Shown: positions 27,703 through 36,976, numbered from the stretch's first letter. The stretch: DNA of 64,000 nt from Paracoccus alkenifer (GCF_900108405.1 NZ_FNXG01000003.1:69501-133500), one strand, 5' to 3'. Numbers and translations are program-made. Notes: generated by a model from the sequence alone, not told the origin.

Positions 27703-28437
27703 TTAACGCTGCTCGTCGTCCTCGTCGTCATCGCCGCCCGGCAGGTTAAAGAAGCTTTCGGCGTCCAGATTCGGCTCGGGCTTGTCGTCGTCGCGGGTCA
27801 GGCTGAAGTTTTCCAGCCCGGCAATGGCCGAAGGCAGCCGCGGCTCGTCCGGCATCGACAGGCTGGACTGGGTGGACACCAGCTTGCGACGCTCGTCATC
27901 CGTCATCACCTCGGGCAGGGACTTGGCGGCCTTTTGCACGGCGGCGTCCAGCTCCGACTGCCGGCACAGCCCCAGCGCCACCGGGTCGATGGGCTGGATG
28001 TTCTGGATGTTCCAGTGCGTGCGCTCGCGGATGGTGGTGATGGTGGGCTTGGTGGTGCCGACCAGCCGCGCGATCTGCGAATCGGCCAGTTCCGGGTGAA
28101 AGCGCACCAGCCACAGGATCGCGGCGGGGCGGTCCTGCCGCTTGGACAGGGGCGTATAGCGCGGGCCGCGGCGCAGCTCCTCGCCCTCGGCGGCGGGGTT
28201 GTGCTTGAGCTTGAGCTTGTAGGCCGTGTCCTTCTGGCCTTTTTCGATCTCGGCCGGGTCCAGCTGGTTCGAGGCCACCGGATCAAAGCCCTTGACCCCG
28301 GTCGCCACATCACCGTCGGCGATGCCCTGCACCTCAAGCTCGTGCATCCCGCAGAAATCGGCGATCTGCTTGAAGCTGAGCGTGGTGTTGTCGACCAGCC
28401 AGACGGCGGTGGCCTTGGCCATCAGCGGCTTGTTCAT
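27703..28437 (-). CDS. DUF1013/TrcR-type cell-cycle transcriptional regulator
   Basis: This 244-aa protein matches the alphaproteobacterial DUF1013 family, which includes the regulator named TrcR. The N-terminal block MAKATAVWLVDNTTLSFKQI and a central helix-turn-helix (DSQIARLVGTTKPTITTIRE) are visible. The C-terminus is acidic and low-complexity (GGDDDEDDEQR). AAGGAG lies ahead of the start. It converges with mutS, with stops 15 bases apart. The family assignment is from memory of conserved sequence; the targets are unknown. Confidence 0.8.
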   Translation of the reverse strand: MNKPLMAKATAVWLVDNTTLSFKQIADFCGMHELEVQGIADGDVATGVKGFDPVASNQLDPAEIEKGQKDTAYKLKLKHNPAAEGEELRRGPRYTPLSKRQDRPAAILWLVRFHPELADSQIARLVGTTKPTITTIRERTHWNIQNIQPIDPVALGLCRQSELDAAVQKAAKSLPEVMTDDERRKLVSTQSSLSMPDEPRLPSAIAGLENFSLTRDDDKPEPNLDAESFFNLPGGDDDEDDEQR

Positions 28438-28597
28438 GGGTTGCTCCTTCGCAATGACTCTGTGTCCGGGGAAACCGGGGCGGCCGGGGACAGGCCATTC
28501 CGCAGATTTCGGGTGGAATTACCCTTTCATATACGACCGCGGCGGGGTGGTTTGAACCCCCTTTTTCGCCGCAGGCAGGCAGCATAGGCTGGCACGC

Positions 28598-29230
28598 ATG
28601 AAAAGACCGGTTCTTCGCGCCATGATCTGCGCCGCCCTGATGCTGCCCCTGCCAGCCGCGGCGGAGGACGTGGCGGGCAGCTTCGACTATTACGTGCTGT
28701 CGCTCAGCTGGTCGCCAAGCTGGTGCGCGACCGTGGGCGGCGACGCGCCCCAATGCGAACCGCGGCGGCAAAGCGGCTTTGTCGTCCACGGGCTGTGGCC
28801 GCAATATGAACGCGGCTGGCCGGATTTCTGCACCACCGCGCAGCGCGACCCCACCCGCCGCGAAAGCCGGGGGATGGAGGCGCTGATGGGCTCGGCCGGG
28901 CTGGCCTGGTATCAGTGGCAGAAACACGGCCGCTGCTCGGGGCTGTCGGGGCCGGATTATTACCGCGCCACTACCGAGGCCGCGGCAACGGTGACGATCC
29001 CGCCGGTGCTGGCGCGGCTGCCCCGCGACATGCGGCTGGGCGCGTCGGTGATCGAGGACGCCTTCATCGAGACGAACCCCGCGCTGACCCGCGACGGCAT
29101 CACGGTCACCTGCAAGGACGGGCGGCTGCAAGAGGTCCGCATCTGCCTGACCCGCGACCTGGAACCCAGGCTTTGCGGCCACGACATCCGGCGCGACTGC
29201 CGCACCCCGATGCTGGTCGAGGCACCCTGA
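28598..29230 (+). CDS. Secreted ribonuclease T2
   Basis: This 210-aa RNase T2-family endoribonuclease has a Sec signal peptide (about residues 1-22). The two catalytic segments are VVHGLWPQ (CAS-1) and YQWQKHGRCS (CAS-2), with the expected His, Glu/Gln-Lys-His pattern. Several Cys residues (SWCATV, QCEPR, FCTTA, RCSG, TCKDG, LCGHD, DCRTP) can form disulfides in the periplasm. It should degrade RNA with little sequence preference. It converges with the quinone oxidoreductase gene. Confidence 0.88.
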   Translation: MKRPVLRAMICAALMLPLPAAAEDVAGSFDYYVLSLSWSPSWCATVGGDAPQCEPRRQSGFVVHGLWPQYERGWPDFCTTAQRDPTRRESRGMEALMGSAGLAWYQWQKHGRCSGLSGPDYYRATTEAAATVTIPPVLARLPRDMRLGASVIEDAFIETNPALTRDGITVTCKDGRLQEVRICLTRDLEPRLCGHDIRRDCRTPMLVEAP

Positions 29231-29242
29231 AGCACCGCCGCA

Positions 29243-29494
29243 GCGGGGGATTTTCCATCCCCCGCACCCCCTGGAGGATATTTTCCGACAGAAGATTTTC
29301 CTTAACCGAATCGTAAGCTTTTCCTGCCAGAACGGTGGGGCGGTACAGGCGGGGACGCCGATGACCGTGACAGGAGATGCCACACCCTGGCCGGACAAGC
29401 ACCGCGCCGGGGTGTGTGCGCCTGGGGACAGCCGTTTATCCGGTCTGAGCCGGACCATCTTCTGTCCCCAAATATCCCCGCCGGAGGCTCCGGC
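29243..29494. repeat. Dispersed element, copy 6: inverted pair between convergent genes, arms 160 bases apart
   Basis: The 328-base gap between the RNase T2 and oxidoreductase genes holds this element and nothing else I recognise. On the left are hairpin GCGGGGGA-ttttcca-TCCCCCGC (29243-29265) and core GGATATTTTCCGACAGAAGAT (29276-29296). On the right are the inverted arm ATCTTCTGTCCCCAAATATCC (29457-29477) and hairpin GCCGGAG-g-CTCCGGC (29480-29494). The arms pair except for three central bases. Confidence 0.72.
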
Positions 29495-29558
29495 CGCGCC
29501 GCCGGCTGATGCGGTGCCGGTGGGGCGCCGCGGTGCGGGGCGGCAGGCAGAAACCCGC

Positions 29559-30551
29559 CTAGCCCGCTACGCGCAGCGCGATCTTTCCGATATGGTCGCC
29601 CGCTTCCATATGAGCGTGGGCCGCGGCGGCCTCAGCCAGCGGGAATTCGGCATCCATCACCGGGCGCAGCTTGCCCGTGGCGATCATCGGCCAGACATGG
29701 GCGCGCAATTCGTCCGCGATCCGCGCCTTGGCCAGATCCGACTGCGGGCGCAGGGTGGACCCGGTGATCGTCAGCCGCCGAGTCATCACCGGGGCAAGGT
29801 TCAGCGTCACCTTGGGCCCGCCAAGGAACGCGATGAACACCAGCCGCCCGTCATCGGCCATCGCCTTGAGGTTGCGCGCCACATAGTCGCCGCCCACCAT
29901 GTCGAGGATCAGCTCGGCGCCGCCCTCGGCGCGCATGATTTCGACGAAATCCTGAGTTCGATAGTTGATCGCCGTCGCCCCCAGCCGCGCGCAGGCCGCG
30001 CATTTCTGGTCGGAACCCGCGGTGGCCCAGACCCGCGCGCCCAGCGCCACGGCGATCTGGATCGCGGTGGTGCCGATCCCCGACGAGCCGCCGTGGATCA
30101 GGAACCGCTCGCCCGCCTGCAACCCGCCGCGCATCACCACGTTGGACCAGACGGTAAAGCAGGTCTCGGGCAGGCAGGCGGCCTCGGCCAGGCTCAGCCC
30201 CTCGGGGACGGGCAGCGCGTGGTCGGCGGGGGTCAGCACATATTCGCCGTAGCCGCCGCCCGGCAGCAGCGCGCAGACCGCATCGCCCACCGCCCAGCGC
30301 GTCACCCCCGGCCCGACCGCGGCCACATGACCCGAACACTCCAGCCCCGGCAGATCAGATGCCCCCGGCGGCGGCGCATAGGCGCCCTGCCGTTGCAGCA
30401 CATCGGGGCGGTTCACCCCGGCATAGGCCACGCGGATCAGGATCTGCCCGGCGCCCGGCGCGGGGACCGGGCGGCGGGCCGGGGTCAGCACCTCGGGGGC
30501 GCCGGGGCGGGCGATCTCGATAACCTGCATTTCATGGGGAATGGACATCAT
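29559..30551 (-). CDS. NAD(P)H quinone oxidoreductase (zinc-free MDR, QOR/PIG3-like)
   Basis: This 330-aa medium-chain dehydrogenase/reductase resembles the quinone oxidoreductase/TP53I3 branch. NRPDVLQRQGAY and GLECSGHVAAVG lie in the catalytic domain, and the coenzyme motif reads LIHGGSSGIGTTAIQIA. No zinc-binding Cys cluster is seen. Its ATG overlaps the stop of the COQ9-like gene (ATGA), which suggests a link with quinone metabolism. The true substrate is not known. Confidence 0.85.
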   Translation of the reverse strand: MMSIPHEMQVIEIARPGAPEVLTPARRPVPAPGAGQILIRVAYAGVNRPDVLQRQGAYAPPPGASDLPGLECSGHVAAVGPGVTRWAVGDAVCALLPGGGYGEYVLTPADHALPVPEGLSLAEAACLPETCFTVWSNVVMRGGLQAGERFLIHGGSSGIGTTAIQIAVALGARVWATAGSDQKCAACARLGATAINYRTQDFVEIMRAEGGAELILDMVGGDYVARNLKAMADDGRLVFIAFLGGPKVTLNLAPVMTRRLTITGSTLRPQSDLAKARIADELRAHVWPMIATGKLRPVMDAEFPLAEAAAAHAHMEAGDHIGKIALRVAG

Positions 30552-31207
30552 GCTTCCTTCTGATAGCCGGGCGCGGCGGCGCGCTGCGGCTTGCTGATCC
30601 AGCCGGTGGCAAGCCCGGCCAATGCACCGACCCCCGGCAGCTTGCGGGCGGCGGCCTTGAGCTTTTCGACGCGCATCACATCGTCGATGCGGCGGTCGAT
30701 AAAGCCGCGAGTATCTTCGTGCCCCGCCGATGCGTCGCCCAGCCAGTAAAGCACCACCGCCCCCCAGACCGAGGCCAGCGTGGCGCGCTTGGTCCACCAG
30801 CTCACATCCTCGGATCCGTCGCCCAGCGCCGTCCAGATCGTGTCGGCGGTTTCCCACATCAGCCGCGCGCCAAGACCCGCGTTCTGCGGCAACGCCATCA
30901 CCGCGGTGCCGGCGCGCACCAGTTCCGGGTCCGACAGCATCAGCCGCGTCCAGATCGCCCCGGCGATGCGGTCGCGGATACGCCCCGAGGGCGGGGACAG
31001 CGCCATCGCCCGCGCCAGCGCCGCATCCGCCCGGCGGTGATAGGCCGCGGCCAGCCCGGCGCCGCCCTGCGGAAACAGCACCCGCGCCAGTTCCGGCGTG
31101 ATCCCGCAGTCGCGCGCCCCGGCCAGCAGTGCGCGTTCGTTCATCCCGTCGAAAGGCGCATGGGTCAGCGCCGCGTCCAGCAGCCGGTTGCGTTCGTTTT
31201 GCATCAT
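30548..31207 (-). CDS. COQ9-family protein (ubiquinone biosynthesis accessory)
   Basis: This 219-aa protein resembles COQ9, a TetR-fold lipid-binding protein that helps COQ7-type hydroxylases in ubiquinone synthesis. Recognisable parts are the N-terminal helix [19 protein letters not shown], the [18 protein letters not shown] segment and the later [30 protein letters not shown] lies ahead of the chosen MMQNERN start. It is coupled to the downstream oxidoreductase. Confidence 0.8.
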   Translation of the reverse strand: MMQNERNRLLDAALTHAPFDGMNERALLAGARDCGITPELARVLFPQGGAGLAAAYHRRADAALARAMALSPPSGRIRDRIAGAIWTRLMLSDPELVRAGTAVMALPQNAGLGARLMWETADTIWTALGDGSEDVSWWTKRATLASVWGAVVLYWLGDASAGHEDTRGFIDRRIDDVMRVEKLKAAARKLPGVGALAGLATGWISKPQRAAAPGYQKEA

Positions 31208-31305
31208 CTTGCCTCCGTCAGGGTGGACATCCGCGGGACGTTGCGCTAAAGGGGCGCGTCCTGCAATCAAGTTCAACTCTAGCCCAGGAAGGTGGTGACA
31301 ACCAC

Positions 31306-31512
31306 ATGCAGGTAAGCGTTCGCGACAACAACGTCGAACAGGCGCTTCGTGCCCTGAAGAAAAAACTTCAGCGCGAAGGGGTCTTTCGCGAAATGAAGCT
31401 CAAGCAGCATTTCGAGAAGCCGTCGGTCAAGAAGGCCCGTGAAAAGGCCGAGGCCGTGCGCCGTGCCCGGAAACTGGCCCGGAAAAAGGCCCAGCGAGAA
31501 GGCGCGCTGTAA
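31306..31512 (+). CDS. rpsU: 30S ribosomal protein S21
   Basis: This 68-aa very basic protein begins [20 protein letters not shown] and contains [18 protein letters not shown], the standard S21 pattern. S21 binds the small subunit near the Shine-Dalgarno platform. It stands alone, with its own terminator just downstream. Confidence 0.95.
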   Translation: MQVSVRDNNVEQALRALKKKLQREGVFREMKLKQHFEKPSVKKAREKAEAVRRARKLARKKAQREGAL

Positions 31513-31538
31513 GGCGTCAGCGAACCGGATGGTTCAGA

Positions 31539-31569
31539 ACGGCCCTCGCCCCGCGGCGGGGGCCGTTTA
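31539..31569 (+). terminator. Intrinsic terminator after rpsU
   Basis: ACGGCC pairs with GGCCGT across a GC-rich interior (CGCCCC and GGCGGGG), followed by TTTACCTTT. It lies 27 bases after the rpsU stop and just before the convergent Lrp regulator stop. Confidence 0.7.
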
Positions 31570-31595
31570 CCTTTGCCGGCCAAGGGCCGCCCCCC

Positions 31596-32057
31596 CTATA
31601 CCGGCAGCGCGGTCGTCAGCATCACCGTGCGCAGCGCGAATGAGGAATGCATCTGCGCCACTCCGGGCAGGCGCGACAGGTGCTGGCGGTGGATGCGGGC
31701 GAAATCGTCGGTGTCCTCGGCCATCACCTTTAGCAGGTAATCGGCGGTCCCGGCCATCAGGTGGCATTCCAGCACGTCGGGGATGGTGCGGACGGCCTTT
31801 TCAAAGGCGTCCAGCAGCTCGTCCGCCTGACCCGACAGGGTGATTTCCACGAAAACCGTGGTGGTGCGGCCCAGCCTTCGCGGGTCCAGCAGCGCGACAT
31901 AGCCGGCGATGAATCCGGCCTCTTCCAGGCGCTGCACGCGGCGGTGGCAGGCGCTGGCCGACAGGTTCACGCGCCCCGCCAGATCGGCGTTCGAGATCCG
32001 CCCCTCGCGTTGCAGCACGGACAGGATCCGGCGGTCGGTCGGGTCAAGCTGTTCCAT
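31596..32057 (-). CDS. Lrp/AsnC-family transcriptional regulator
   Basis: This 153-aa regulator has an N-terminal winged helix (LDPTDRRILSVLQREGRISNADLA, then SASACHRRVQRLEEAGFI) and a C-terminal RAM ligand domain (VFVEITL, ECHLMAGTADYLLKV, MHSSFALRTV). It probably responds to an amino acid. A GTG one codon upstream is an alternative start. No amino-acid gene is adjacent, so the target is unknown. Confidence 0.9.
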   Translation of the reverse strand: MEQLDPTDRRILSVLQREGRISNADLAGRVNLSASACHRRVQRLEEAGFIAGYVALLDPRRLGRTTTVFVEITLSGQADELLDAFEKAVRTIPDVLECHLMAGTADYLLKVMAEDTDDFARIHRQHLSRLPGVAQMHSSFALRTVMLTTALPV

Positions 32058-32108
32058 CACGGCGGCCTTGGGCTAAGGGGGCGGCGCCGCGGGGGCGCCG
32101 CGCCGGGG

Positions 32109-32552
32109 TCAGGCGTGGTCGCGCTGTTGCGCCAGCAGGTCGCGGATCTCGGCCAGCAGCGCCTCTTGCGAGGGGCCGGCGGCGGATTCCTCGGCCACCT
32201 GGGTGCGCACGGCGGCGTCCTTGATCCGGTTCACCATCTTGACCAGCAGGAACACCACAAAGGCGATGATGAAGAAATTGATCACCGCCGACATGAACGC
32301 ACCCCAGGCGAACACATTCGCCCCCGCATCCCGCGCGGCATTGAGCGAGGCCCCCGCCGGCAGCTCCATCCCGTTCAGCACAAGATAGTTGCCCGAGAAA
32401 TCGGTGCCTCCGGTGATGATGCCGATGATCGGGTTGATGATGTCGGCCACCATCGAGGTGACGATGGCGGTAAAGGCCGCGCCCACGATGATGCCGACGG
32501 CCATGTCCATGACATTGCCCTTGGCGATGAAATCGCGAAACTCCTTGATCAT
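32109..32552 (-). CDS. mscL: Large-conductance mechanosensitive channel MscL
   Basis: This 147-aa pore protein opens under membrane tension to release solutes on osmotic downshock. The N-terminal helix ([22 protein letters not shown]) and first membrane segment with [13 protein letters not shown] are highly typical. The second membrane helix ([18 protein letters not shown]) and a charged C-terminal helix follow. Confidence 0.95.
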   Translation of the reverse strand: MIKEFRDFIAKGNVMDMAVGIIVGAAFTAIVTSMVADIINPIIGIITGGTDFSGNYLVLNGMELPAGASLNAARDAGANVFAWGAFMSAVINFFIIAFVVFLLVKMVNRIKDAAVRTQVAEESAAGPSQEALLAEIRDLLAQQRDHA

Positions 32553-32645
32553 GACACTGTCCCTTGTGAACGCCCGCAGGCCGATGGCTTCGGGCTAGCA
32601 CAGGGACGCGAAACCATGCAATTGCCACGAAAGGGACAAGCCACC

Positions 32646-33350
32646 ATGGCCGACTTGCTGCGCGATTTTCCGATCACCCGACGCTGGCCGCCCCGGCGGG
32701 CGGGCGTGATCCAGCTTTACACGCTGAACACGCCGAACGGGGTCAAGGCCTCGATCATGCTGGAAGAGCTGGGGCTGGACTATGACGCCCACCGCATCGG
32801 CATCATCGACCCTCAGGACCAGATGACGCCGGAATTCCTGTCGCTGAACCCTAACAACAAGATCCCGGCGATGATCGACCCCGACGGGCCGGGCGGGCAG
32901 CCCATGGGGCTGTGGGAAAGCGGCGCGATGCTGATCTATCTGGCCGACAAGACCGGGCGGCTGCTGCCCGCGGATGGGGCGGCGCGTTACCAGACCCTGC
33001 AATGGCTGATGTTCCAGATGGGGGGCGTGGGGCCGATGTTCGGGCAGCTGGGTTTCTTTCACCGCTACCGCGGCGCCGAAATCGAGGACAAGCGCCCGCG
33101 CGATCGCTACGCGGCCGAATCGCGGCGCCTGCTGGGTGTGCTTGAACGCCAGCTGGCGGGGCGCGACTGGATCACCGGCGAATATTCCGTCGCCGACATC
33201 GCCACCGCGCCATGGGTCGAAAACCTGCTGCGCAACTACGACGCGGGCGAGCTGGTGGGCTATGCGGATTTCCCGGTGGTCGACGCCTGGGTCCAGCGCT
33301 TTCTGGCCCGGCCGGCGGTGCAGCGGGGCATGGTGGTGGGCGCGGCCTGA
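32646..33350 (+). CDS. Glutathione S-transferase (YghU/YfcG-like)
   Basis: This 234-aa GST has a thioredoxin-fold domain starting LYTLNTPNGVKASIMLEELGL and the glutathione-contact region NNKIPAMIDPDG with WESGAMLIYLAD. The C-terminal helical domain contains ITGEYSVADIATAPWV. The TPNG motif in place of an active Ser/Tyr/Cys resembles the nu-class disulfide reductases YghU/YfcG. It precedes the NNR gene, but a functional link is not evident. Confidence 0.85.
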   Translation: MADLLRDFPITRRWPPRRAGVIQLYTLNTPNGVKASIMLEELGLDYDAHRIGIIDPQDQMTPEFLSLNPNNKIPAMIDPDGPGGQPMGLWESGAMLIYLADKTGRLLPADGAARYQTLQWLMFQMGGVGPMFGQLGFFHRYRGAEIEDKRPRDRYAAESRRLLGVLERQLAGRDWITGEYSVADIATAPWVENLLRNYDAGELVGYADFPVVDAWVQRFLARPAVQRGMVVGAA

Positions 33351-33439
33351 CCGCCCTGCAAAGGTTGCGGTGCCGGGCCGGCACCGCTATGAACCGCCCG
33401 CAGCCCCCTGCCGCCGCCCCTGCCATTGCCGGAGTTCCC

Positions 33440-34138
33440 ATGACGCCTGCCGAACTGGAAACCGCCCGGAAATCGGCCGTCCTGGGCAACCTGCCGCCGC
33501 CGTTGCAGGAAAAGATGCTGGAAGGCTCGCAGATCCAGACCGCCGACACCGGCCAGACCCTGTTCTTGCAGGACGAACCCGCCGATGCCTTGTTCATCGT
33601 GCTGGACGGCTGGATCAAGCTTTACCGGATCGCCGCCAACGGAACCGAGGCCGTGGTCAGCGTCATGACCCGCGGCCGCAGCTTTGGCGAGGCGGTGGCG
33701 CTGCGGGGCCTGTCCTATCCGGTCGCGGCCGAGGCGATCACCCCCAGCCGGCTGCTGCGGCTGGATGCGCTGCGCATCCGCCACCACCTGCAAAGCGACC
33801 CGGTGATGGCGACCTCGATGCTGGCGGCGACCTTTGTGCATCTGCAACATCTCGTCGAGCAGATCGAGGGGCTCAAGGCGCGTTCGGGCGTGCAGCGCGT
33901 GGCCGAGTTCCTGCTGGACCTCGCCCCCTGCACCGAGGGCGAGTGTTCGGTCGCCCTGCCCTACAACAAGGCGCTGATTGCCGGGCGGCTGGGGATGAAG
34001 CCGGAAACCCTGTCGCGCGCCTTTGCCCGGCTGCGCGAACACGGGGTGCGCATCGACGCCGCCCGCGCCCATATCGAGGACATGGACCGCCTGCGCCAGC
34101 TGACCGCCGAGGATCCGGCCAAGGCGTGGCTGCGCTGA
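33440..34138 (+). CDS. nnr: NNR-type Crp/Fnr regulator of denitrification
   Basis: This 232-aa Crp/Fnr protein has a cyclic-nucleotide-like sensory domain (TLFLQDEPADALFIVLDGWIKLY, then SFGEAVALRG). Its C-terminal helix-turn-helix includes AGRLGMKPETLSRAFARL. The E-x-x-S-R recognition helix is of the FNR type, which reads TTGAC-N4-GTCAA. No N-terminal Cys cluster is present, so it is not an oxygen-sensing FNR. Its place beside nor and nir points to NNR, the NO-responsive activator of those genes. GGAG precedes the ATG at 33440; an ATG at 33389 lacks such a site. It converges with norF. Confidence 0.78.
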   Translation: MTPAELETARKSAVLGNLPPPLQEKMLEGSQIQTADTGQTLFLQDEPADALFIVLDGWIKLYRIAANGTEAVVSVMTRGRSFGEAVALRGLSYPVAAEAITPSRLLRLDALRIRHHLQSDPVMATSMLAATFVHLQHLVEQIEGLKARSGVQRVAEFLLDLAPCTEGECSVALPYNKALIAGRLGMKPETLSRAFARLREHGVRIDAARAHIEDMDRLRQLTAEDPAKAWLR

Positions 34139-34163
34139 ACCGCCCGCCCAGGCTTTCGCGCGC

Positions 34164-34448
34164 TCAGCCCGCCTGCCCCAGCGCATAAAGCACCAGCGCC
34201 GCCACCGCAAAGCCGCCCAGACCCGCACCAAACGCGCGCCGCGCGGCGGGCACGAACGCCAGCCCCAGATAGCGGTTCAGGATGATCCGCGCCTTGAGCC
34301 AGGCAAACCCCAGGATCACCGCCCCCGCCGCCGTTCCCGCCCATGCCGGCGATTGCGGCCGCAGGATCGCCACCGCCGTCGCCGCCAGCGACAGCGCCAT
34401 CAGCGCCACCCAGGCCCGCACCAGCGGATCGGACCACGACAGCTTCAC
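34164..34448 (-). CDS. norF: NorF, small membrane protein of nitric oxide reductase
   Basis: This 94-aa protein has three hydrophobic segments (ALMALSLAATAVAIL, TAAGAVILGFAWLKARIIL, LGGFAVAALVLYAL). The position after norE and the KARIILNRYLGL block fit NorF. It starts with GTG overlapping the norE stop (GTGA), so it is coupled. NorF is required for full NO reductase activity in Paracoccus, but its mechanism is not settled. Confidence 0.85.
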   Translation of the reverse strand: MKLSWSDPLVRAWVALMALSLAATAVAILRPQSPAWAGTAAGAVILGFAWLKARIILNRYLGLAFVPAARRAFGAGLGGFAVAALVLYALGQAG

Positions 34449-35011
34449 AACAGATAGATCACGGGGAACAGGATCACCCATACCAAGTCCACCATATGCC
34501 AGAATTGCGCCGATGCCTCGACCGCATCGGCGTGGGCGCGGATCGAGACGATGGCCAGAATCACCATCCCCGCCACCACATGGGCCGCGTGAAACAGGGT
34601 CAGCAGCCAGTAAAACGTGAAAAAGACATGTGCCTCGAGCCCCAGCCCGCGGCGGGCGGCATCGGCGTATTCGATACCCTTGAGCAGCAGGAACACGCCC
34701 CCCAGCACGATCGCCACTGCCAGCAGCCAGCGCACCGCGCGCCGGGCGCCGGCGGTGCCCGTTTCCGCCGCCCGCGCGGCCAGCGCCGCGGCAAAGCCGG
34801 AACTGACCAGCACCATGGTGTTGATCCCCGCCGACAGCCGGTGCAGCTGCGCCTGCGATTCGGCGAACCCCTGCGGATCGCTTAGCCGCAGCACCAGAAA
34901 GATCAGCAGCGCCGCGCCGAACACCGCCAGCTCGCTGACGATCAGCACCCACATGATCAACTCGCCCGGCAGGCCGCCGGGATTGCGACGGATGTCCACG
35001 GCCTCGGTCAT
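34445..35011 (-). CDS. norE: NorE, cytochrome c oxidase subunit III-like protein
   Basis: This 188-aa membrane protein is related to subunit III of heme-copper oxidases. About five hydrophobic helices are visible. Typical features are GELIMWVLIVSELAVFG early, KGIEYADAAR and FFTFYWLLTLFHAAHVVAG in the middle, and WHMVDLVWVILFPVIYLL at the end. It overlaps norD upstream and norF downstream by four bases each (ATGA and GTGA). It probably supports assembly or activity of NorBC. Confidence 0.9.
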   Translation of the reverse strand: MTEAVDIRRNPGGLPGELIMWVLIVSELAVFGAALLIFLVLRLSDPQGFAESQAQLHRLSAGINTMVLVSSGFAAALAARAAETGTAGARRAVRWLLAVAIVLGGVFLLLKGIEYADAARRGLGLEAHVFFTFYWLLTLFHAAHVVAGMVILAIVSIRAHADAVEASAQFWHMVDLVWVILFPVIYLL

Positions 35012-36966
35012 GCGCCGATCAACTGCCGGTAGATCTGCGGCAGCGCCTCGGGCAGGCGGTCGGGATGCGGGATCAGCGCGTGGCCACCCTGCCCAAAGAT
35101 ACGCGGGAACCATGACTTGCCGTTGCGGTCCACGGTGATGCCAAAGACGGAATGCCCGGCCCGGCGCGCCTCGCGCACGGCCATGGCGCTGTCCTCGATG
35201 CCGTGGCGGCCCTCGTAGTGGTCAAGGTCGTTGGGCTTGCCGTCGGTGATGACCAGCAGCAGCCGGCGCCGGCGCGCCTGCGCGGCCAGCGTGGCGCTGG
35301 CGTGGCGGATGCCGGCCCCCAGCCGGGTGTAGAACCCCGGGCGCAAGCCGGCGATCCGCGCCTCGACGGCGGGCCCCATCGGCTCGTCGAAACGCTTGCA
35401 GGTATGGACGAACACCCGGTCGCGCTTGAGCGAACAGAACGCCTGGATCCCCACCTGATCGCCGCAGGCATCCAGCCCCCAGGCCAGCGCGGCCAGCGCC
35501 TCGCGTTCGATGTCGATGACCGCGCGGCCGGTGACGGCGCTTTCGGTGGACCGCGAGACGTCCAGCAGGATGGAAACGGCCAGATCGCGGTTCTGCGGGC
35601 GCGACTGTTTCCAGATCCGGTCCGAGCCGTCGCCCGACACCAGCAGCCCCACCCGCGACTGCACGGTGGCGTCCAGGTCCAGCTCTTCGCCGTCGCGGTG
35701 GCCGGTTGTGATCACACGCCCCGGCCGCATCGCCTCGAACTGGCGGCGCACGGCGCGGATGCGGCGGCGCGCGGCCTCGTCAAAGGGCGCGGGGGCGTCG
35801 GCGGGGGTTTCGGGTTCGCTGTCCAGCACCCGCGCGTGCGATGGCAGATAGCGGCCCGTCCGCGCCTCCCACTCGGGATAGGTAAAGACGCCGGAAATCG
35901 CCTCGCGGTCCACGTCCTCGGGGGCAAGGTCCAGATGCAGCTTCAGCCGCGTGGCGGGGGCCTTGCTGATCTGGCCCAGCCCCAGCTCGTCCTGATCGTC
36001 CAGCGCCTTGCGGGCGGTGTCGTCGTCGTCATCCTCGACCCGGCGGTTAAGGTTCAGGAACTCGGCCCAGCTCAGGATCGCCTCGAACTTGTTGATGATC
36101 AGGCTGTCGGTGCGGTTGGCCTCGTCGGCCTTGCGGCGGCGCGCGCGGATGGTCTTTTCGCCTGCCTCGACCGAGGGCTCCTCGCCGGCGTCGTCGGCAT
36201 CGCGCGTGGCAACCCGTTCAGATGAAACGCTGGCGTCGCCGGCAGCGACCCACAGGGTCACCGGCCGCACCGGCTGATAGCCGCGCGCCGCGGCGAAACC
36301 GGACAGATCGCCCGAATTGACCGCCGCCAGCATCTCGGCCGCGCGCCCGTCCAACGCCGCGGGGTCGCCCAACAGATGCCGCGCCACCCCCTCGACCGCG
36401 GCCTCGTCCGGGGGCAGCTTGGGCAAAGGCCGCGCCGCCAGCAACAGCGCGCGCAGCTCGTCATACAGCGGCATCAGCCCCGGCGCCGATCCGGCCACGC
36501 GCGCCACAGTGGCGCGGACCGATCCCAGCCACGCAAGATCCCGCCGCAGCGGGTCGTCGCCCACATCCTCCGGCAGCACCAGATGCGCGGCGTGGGCGGC
36601 CAGCCACAGATACAGCGCCCCGTTGGCCTCGGCCGCAGGCAGGATCGCCAGCGAGGCTGGAAGCCGCAGAATGCCGCCGTCGAACTCGGCCTGCGGGACG
36701 GCCTCGGCCTCGGTCCCCAGCCGGCGCAGCCAGCTCAGCCGGTGCCGGCTGACCCGGTCGGCGGTCGGGCGCATCTCGATCGAGTGATCGCCGCCCAGGC
36801 CCCGGAACAGCACCGCCAGCCGGCCGGCGACCTCGGACAGCGCCACCCGCGCATCCTCATGTTCGGGAATCGCCTCGAAACCGCTGGCCCAGCCGTGCCA
36901 CAGCTTGCCGATGGTCTCTTCCGGCTCCCACGGCTCGATCTCGCGCCAGTCCAAACGCGCGGCCAT
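35008..36966 (-). CDS. norD: NorD, VWA-domain protein for NO reductase activation
   Basis: This 652-aa cytoplasmic protein ends in a von Willebrand A domain with the metal site DVSRSTES (D-x-S-x-S) at about residue 467 and VITDGKPNDLDHYEGRHG later. The middle contains an acidic stretch (EDDDDDTARKALDDQDELG). NorD works with the AAA+ protein NorQ to insert the non-heme iron of NorB. I prefer the ATG at 36966 because AAAGG lies seven bases ahead. A dispersed repeat separates it from norQ, unlike the tight overlaps elsewhere in this operon. Confidence 0.93.
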   Translation of the reverse strand: MAARLDWREIEPWEPEETIGKLWHGWASGFEAIPEHEDARVALSEVAGRLAVLFRGLGGDHSIEMRPTADRVSRHRLSWLRRLGTEAEAVPQAEFDGGILRLPASLAILPAAEANGALYLWLAAHAAHLVLPEDVGDDPLRRDLAWLGSVRATVARVAGSAPGLMPLYDELRALLLAARPLPKLPPDEAAVEGVARHLLGDPAALDGRAAEMLAAVNSGDLSGFAAARGYQPVRPVTLWVAAGDASVSSERVATRDADDAGEEPSVEAGEKTIRARRRKADEANRTDSLIINKFEAILSWAEFLNLNRRVEDDDDDTARKALDDQDELGLGQISKAPATRLKLHLDLAPEDVDREAISGVFTYPEWEARTGRYLPSHARVLDSEPETPADAPAPFDEAARRRIRAVRRQFEAMRPGRVITTGHRDGEELDLDATVQSRVGLLVSGDGSDRIWKQSRPQNRDLAVSILLDVSRSTESAVTGRAVIDIEREALAALAWGLDACGDQVGIQAFCSLKRDRVFVHTCKRFDEPMGPAVEARIAGLRPGFYTRLGAGIRHASATLAAQARRRRLLLVITDGKPNDLDHYEGRHGIEDSAMAVREARRAGHSVFGITVDRNGKSWFPRIFGQGGHALIPHPDRLPEALPQIYRQLIGA

Positions 36967-36976
36967 GATTGCGCCT

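Noticed and set aside
28544..28566. Terminator-like hairpin GGGGT...ACCCC followed by CTTTTT upstream of RNase T2
   Set aside because: The stem is only five base pairs and it lies between two divergent genes, where no transcript should end. It could be an attenuator, but the evidence is too thin.
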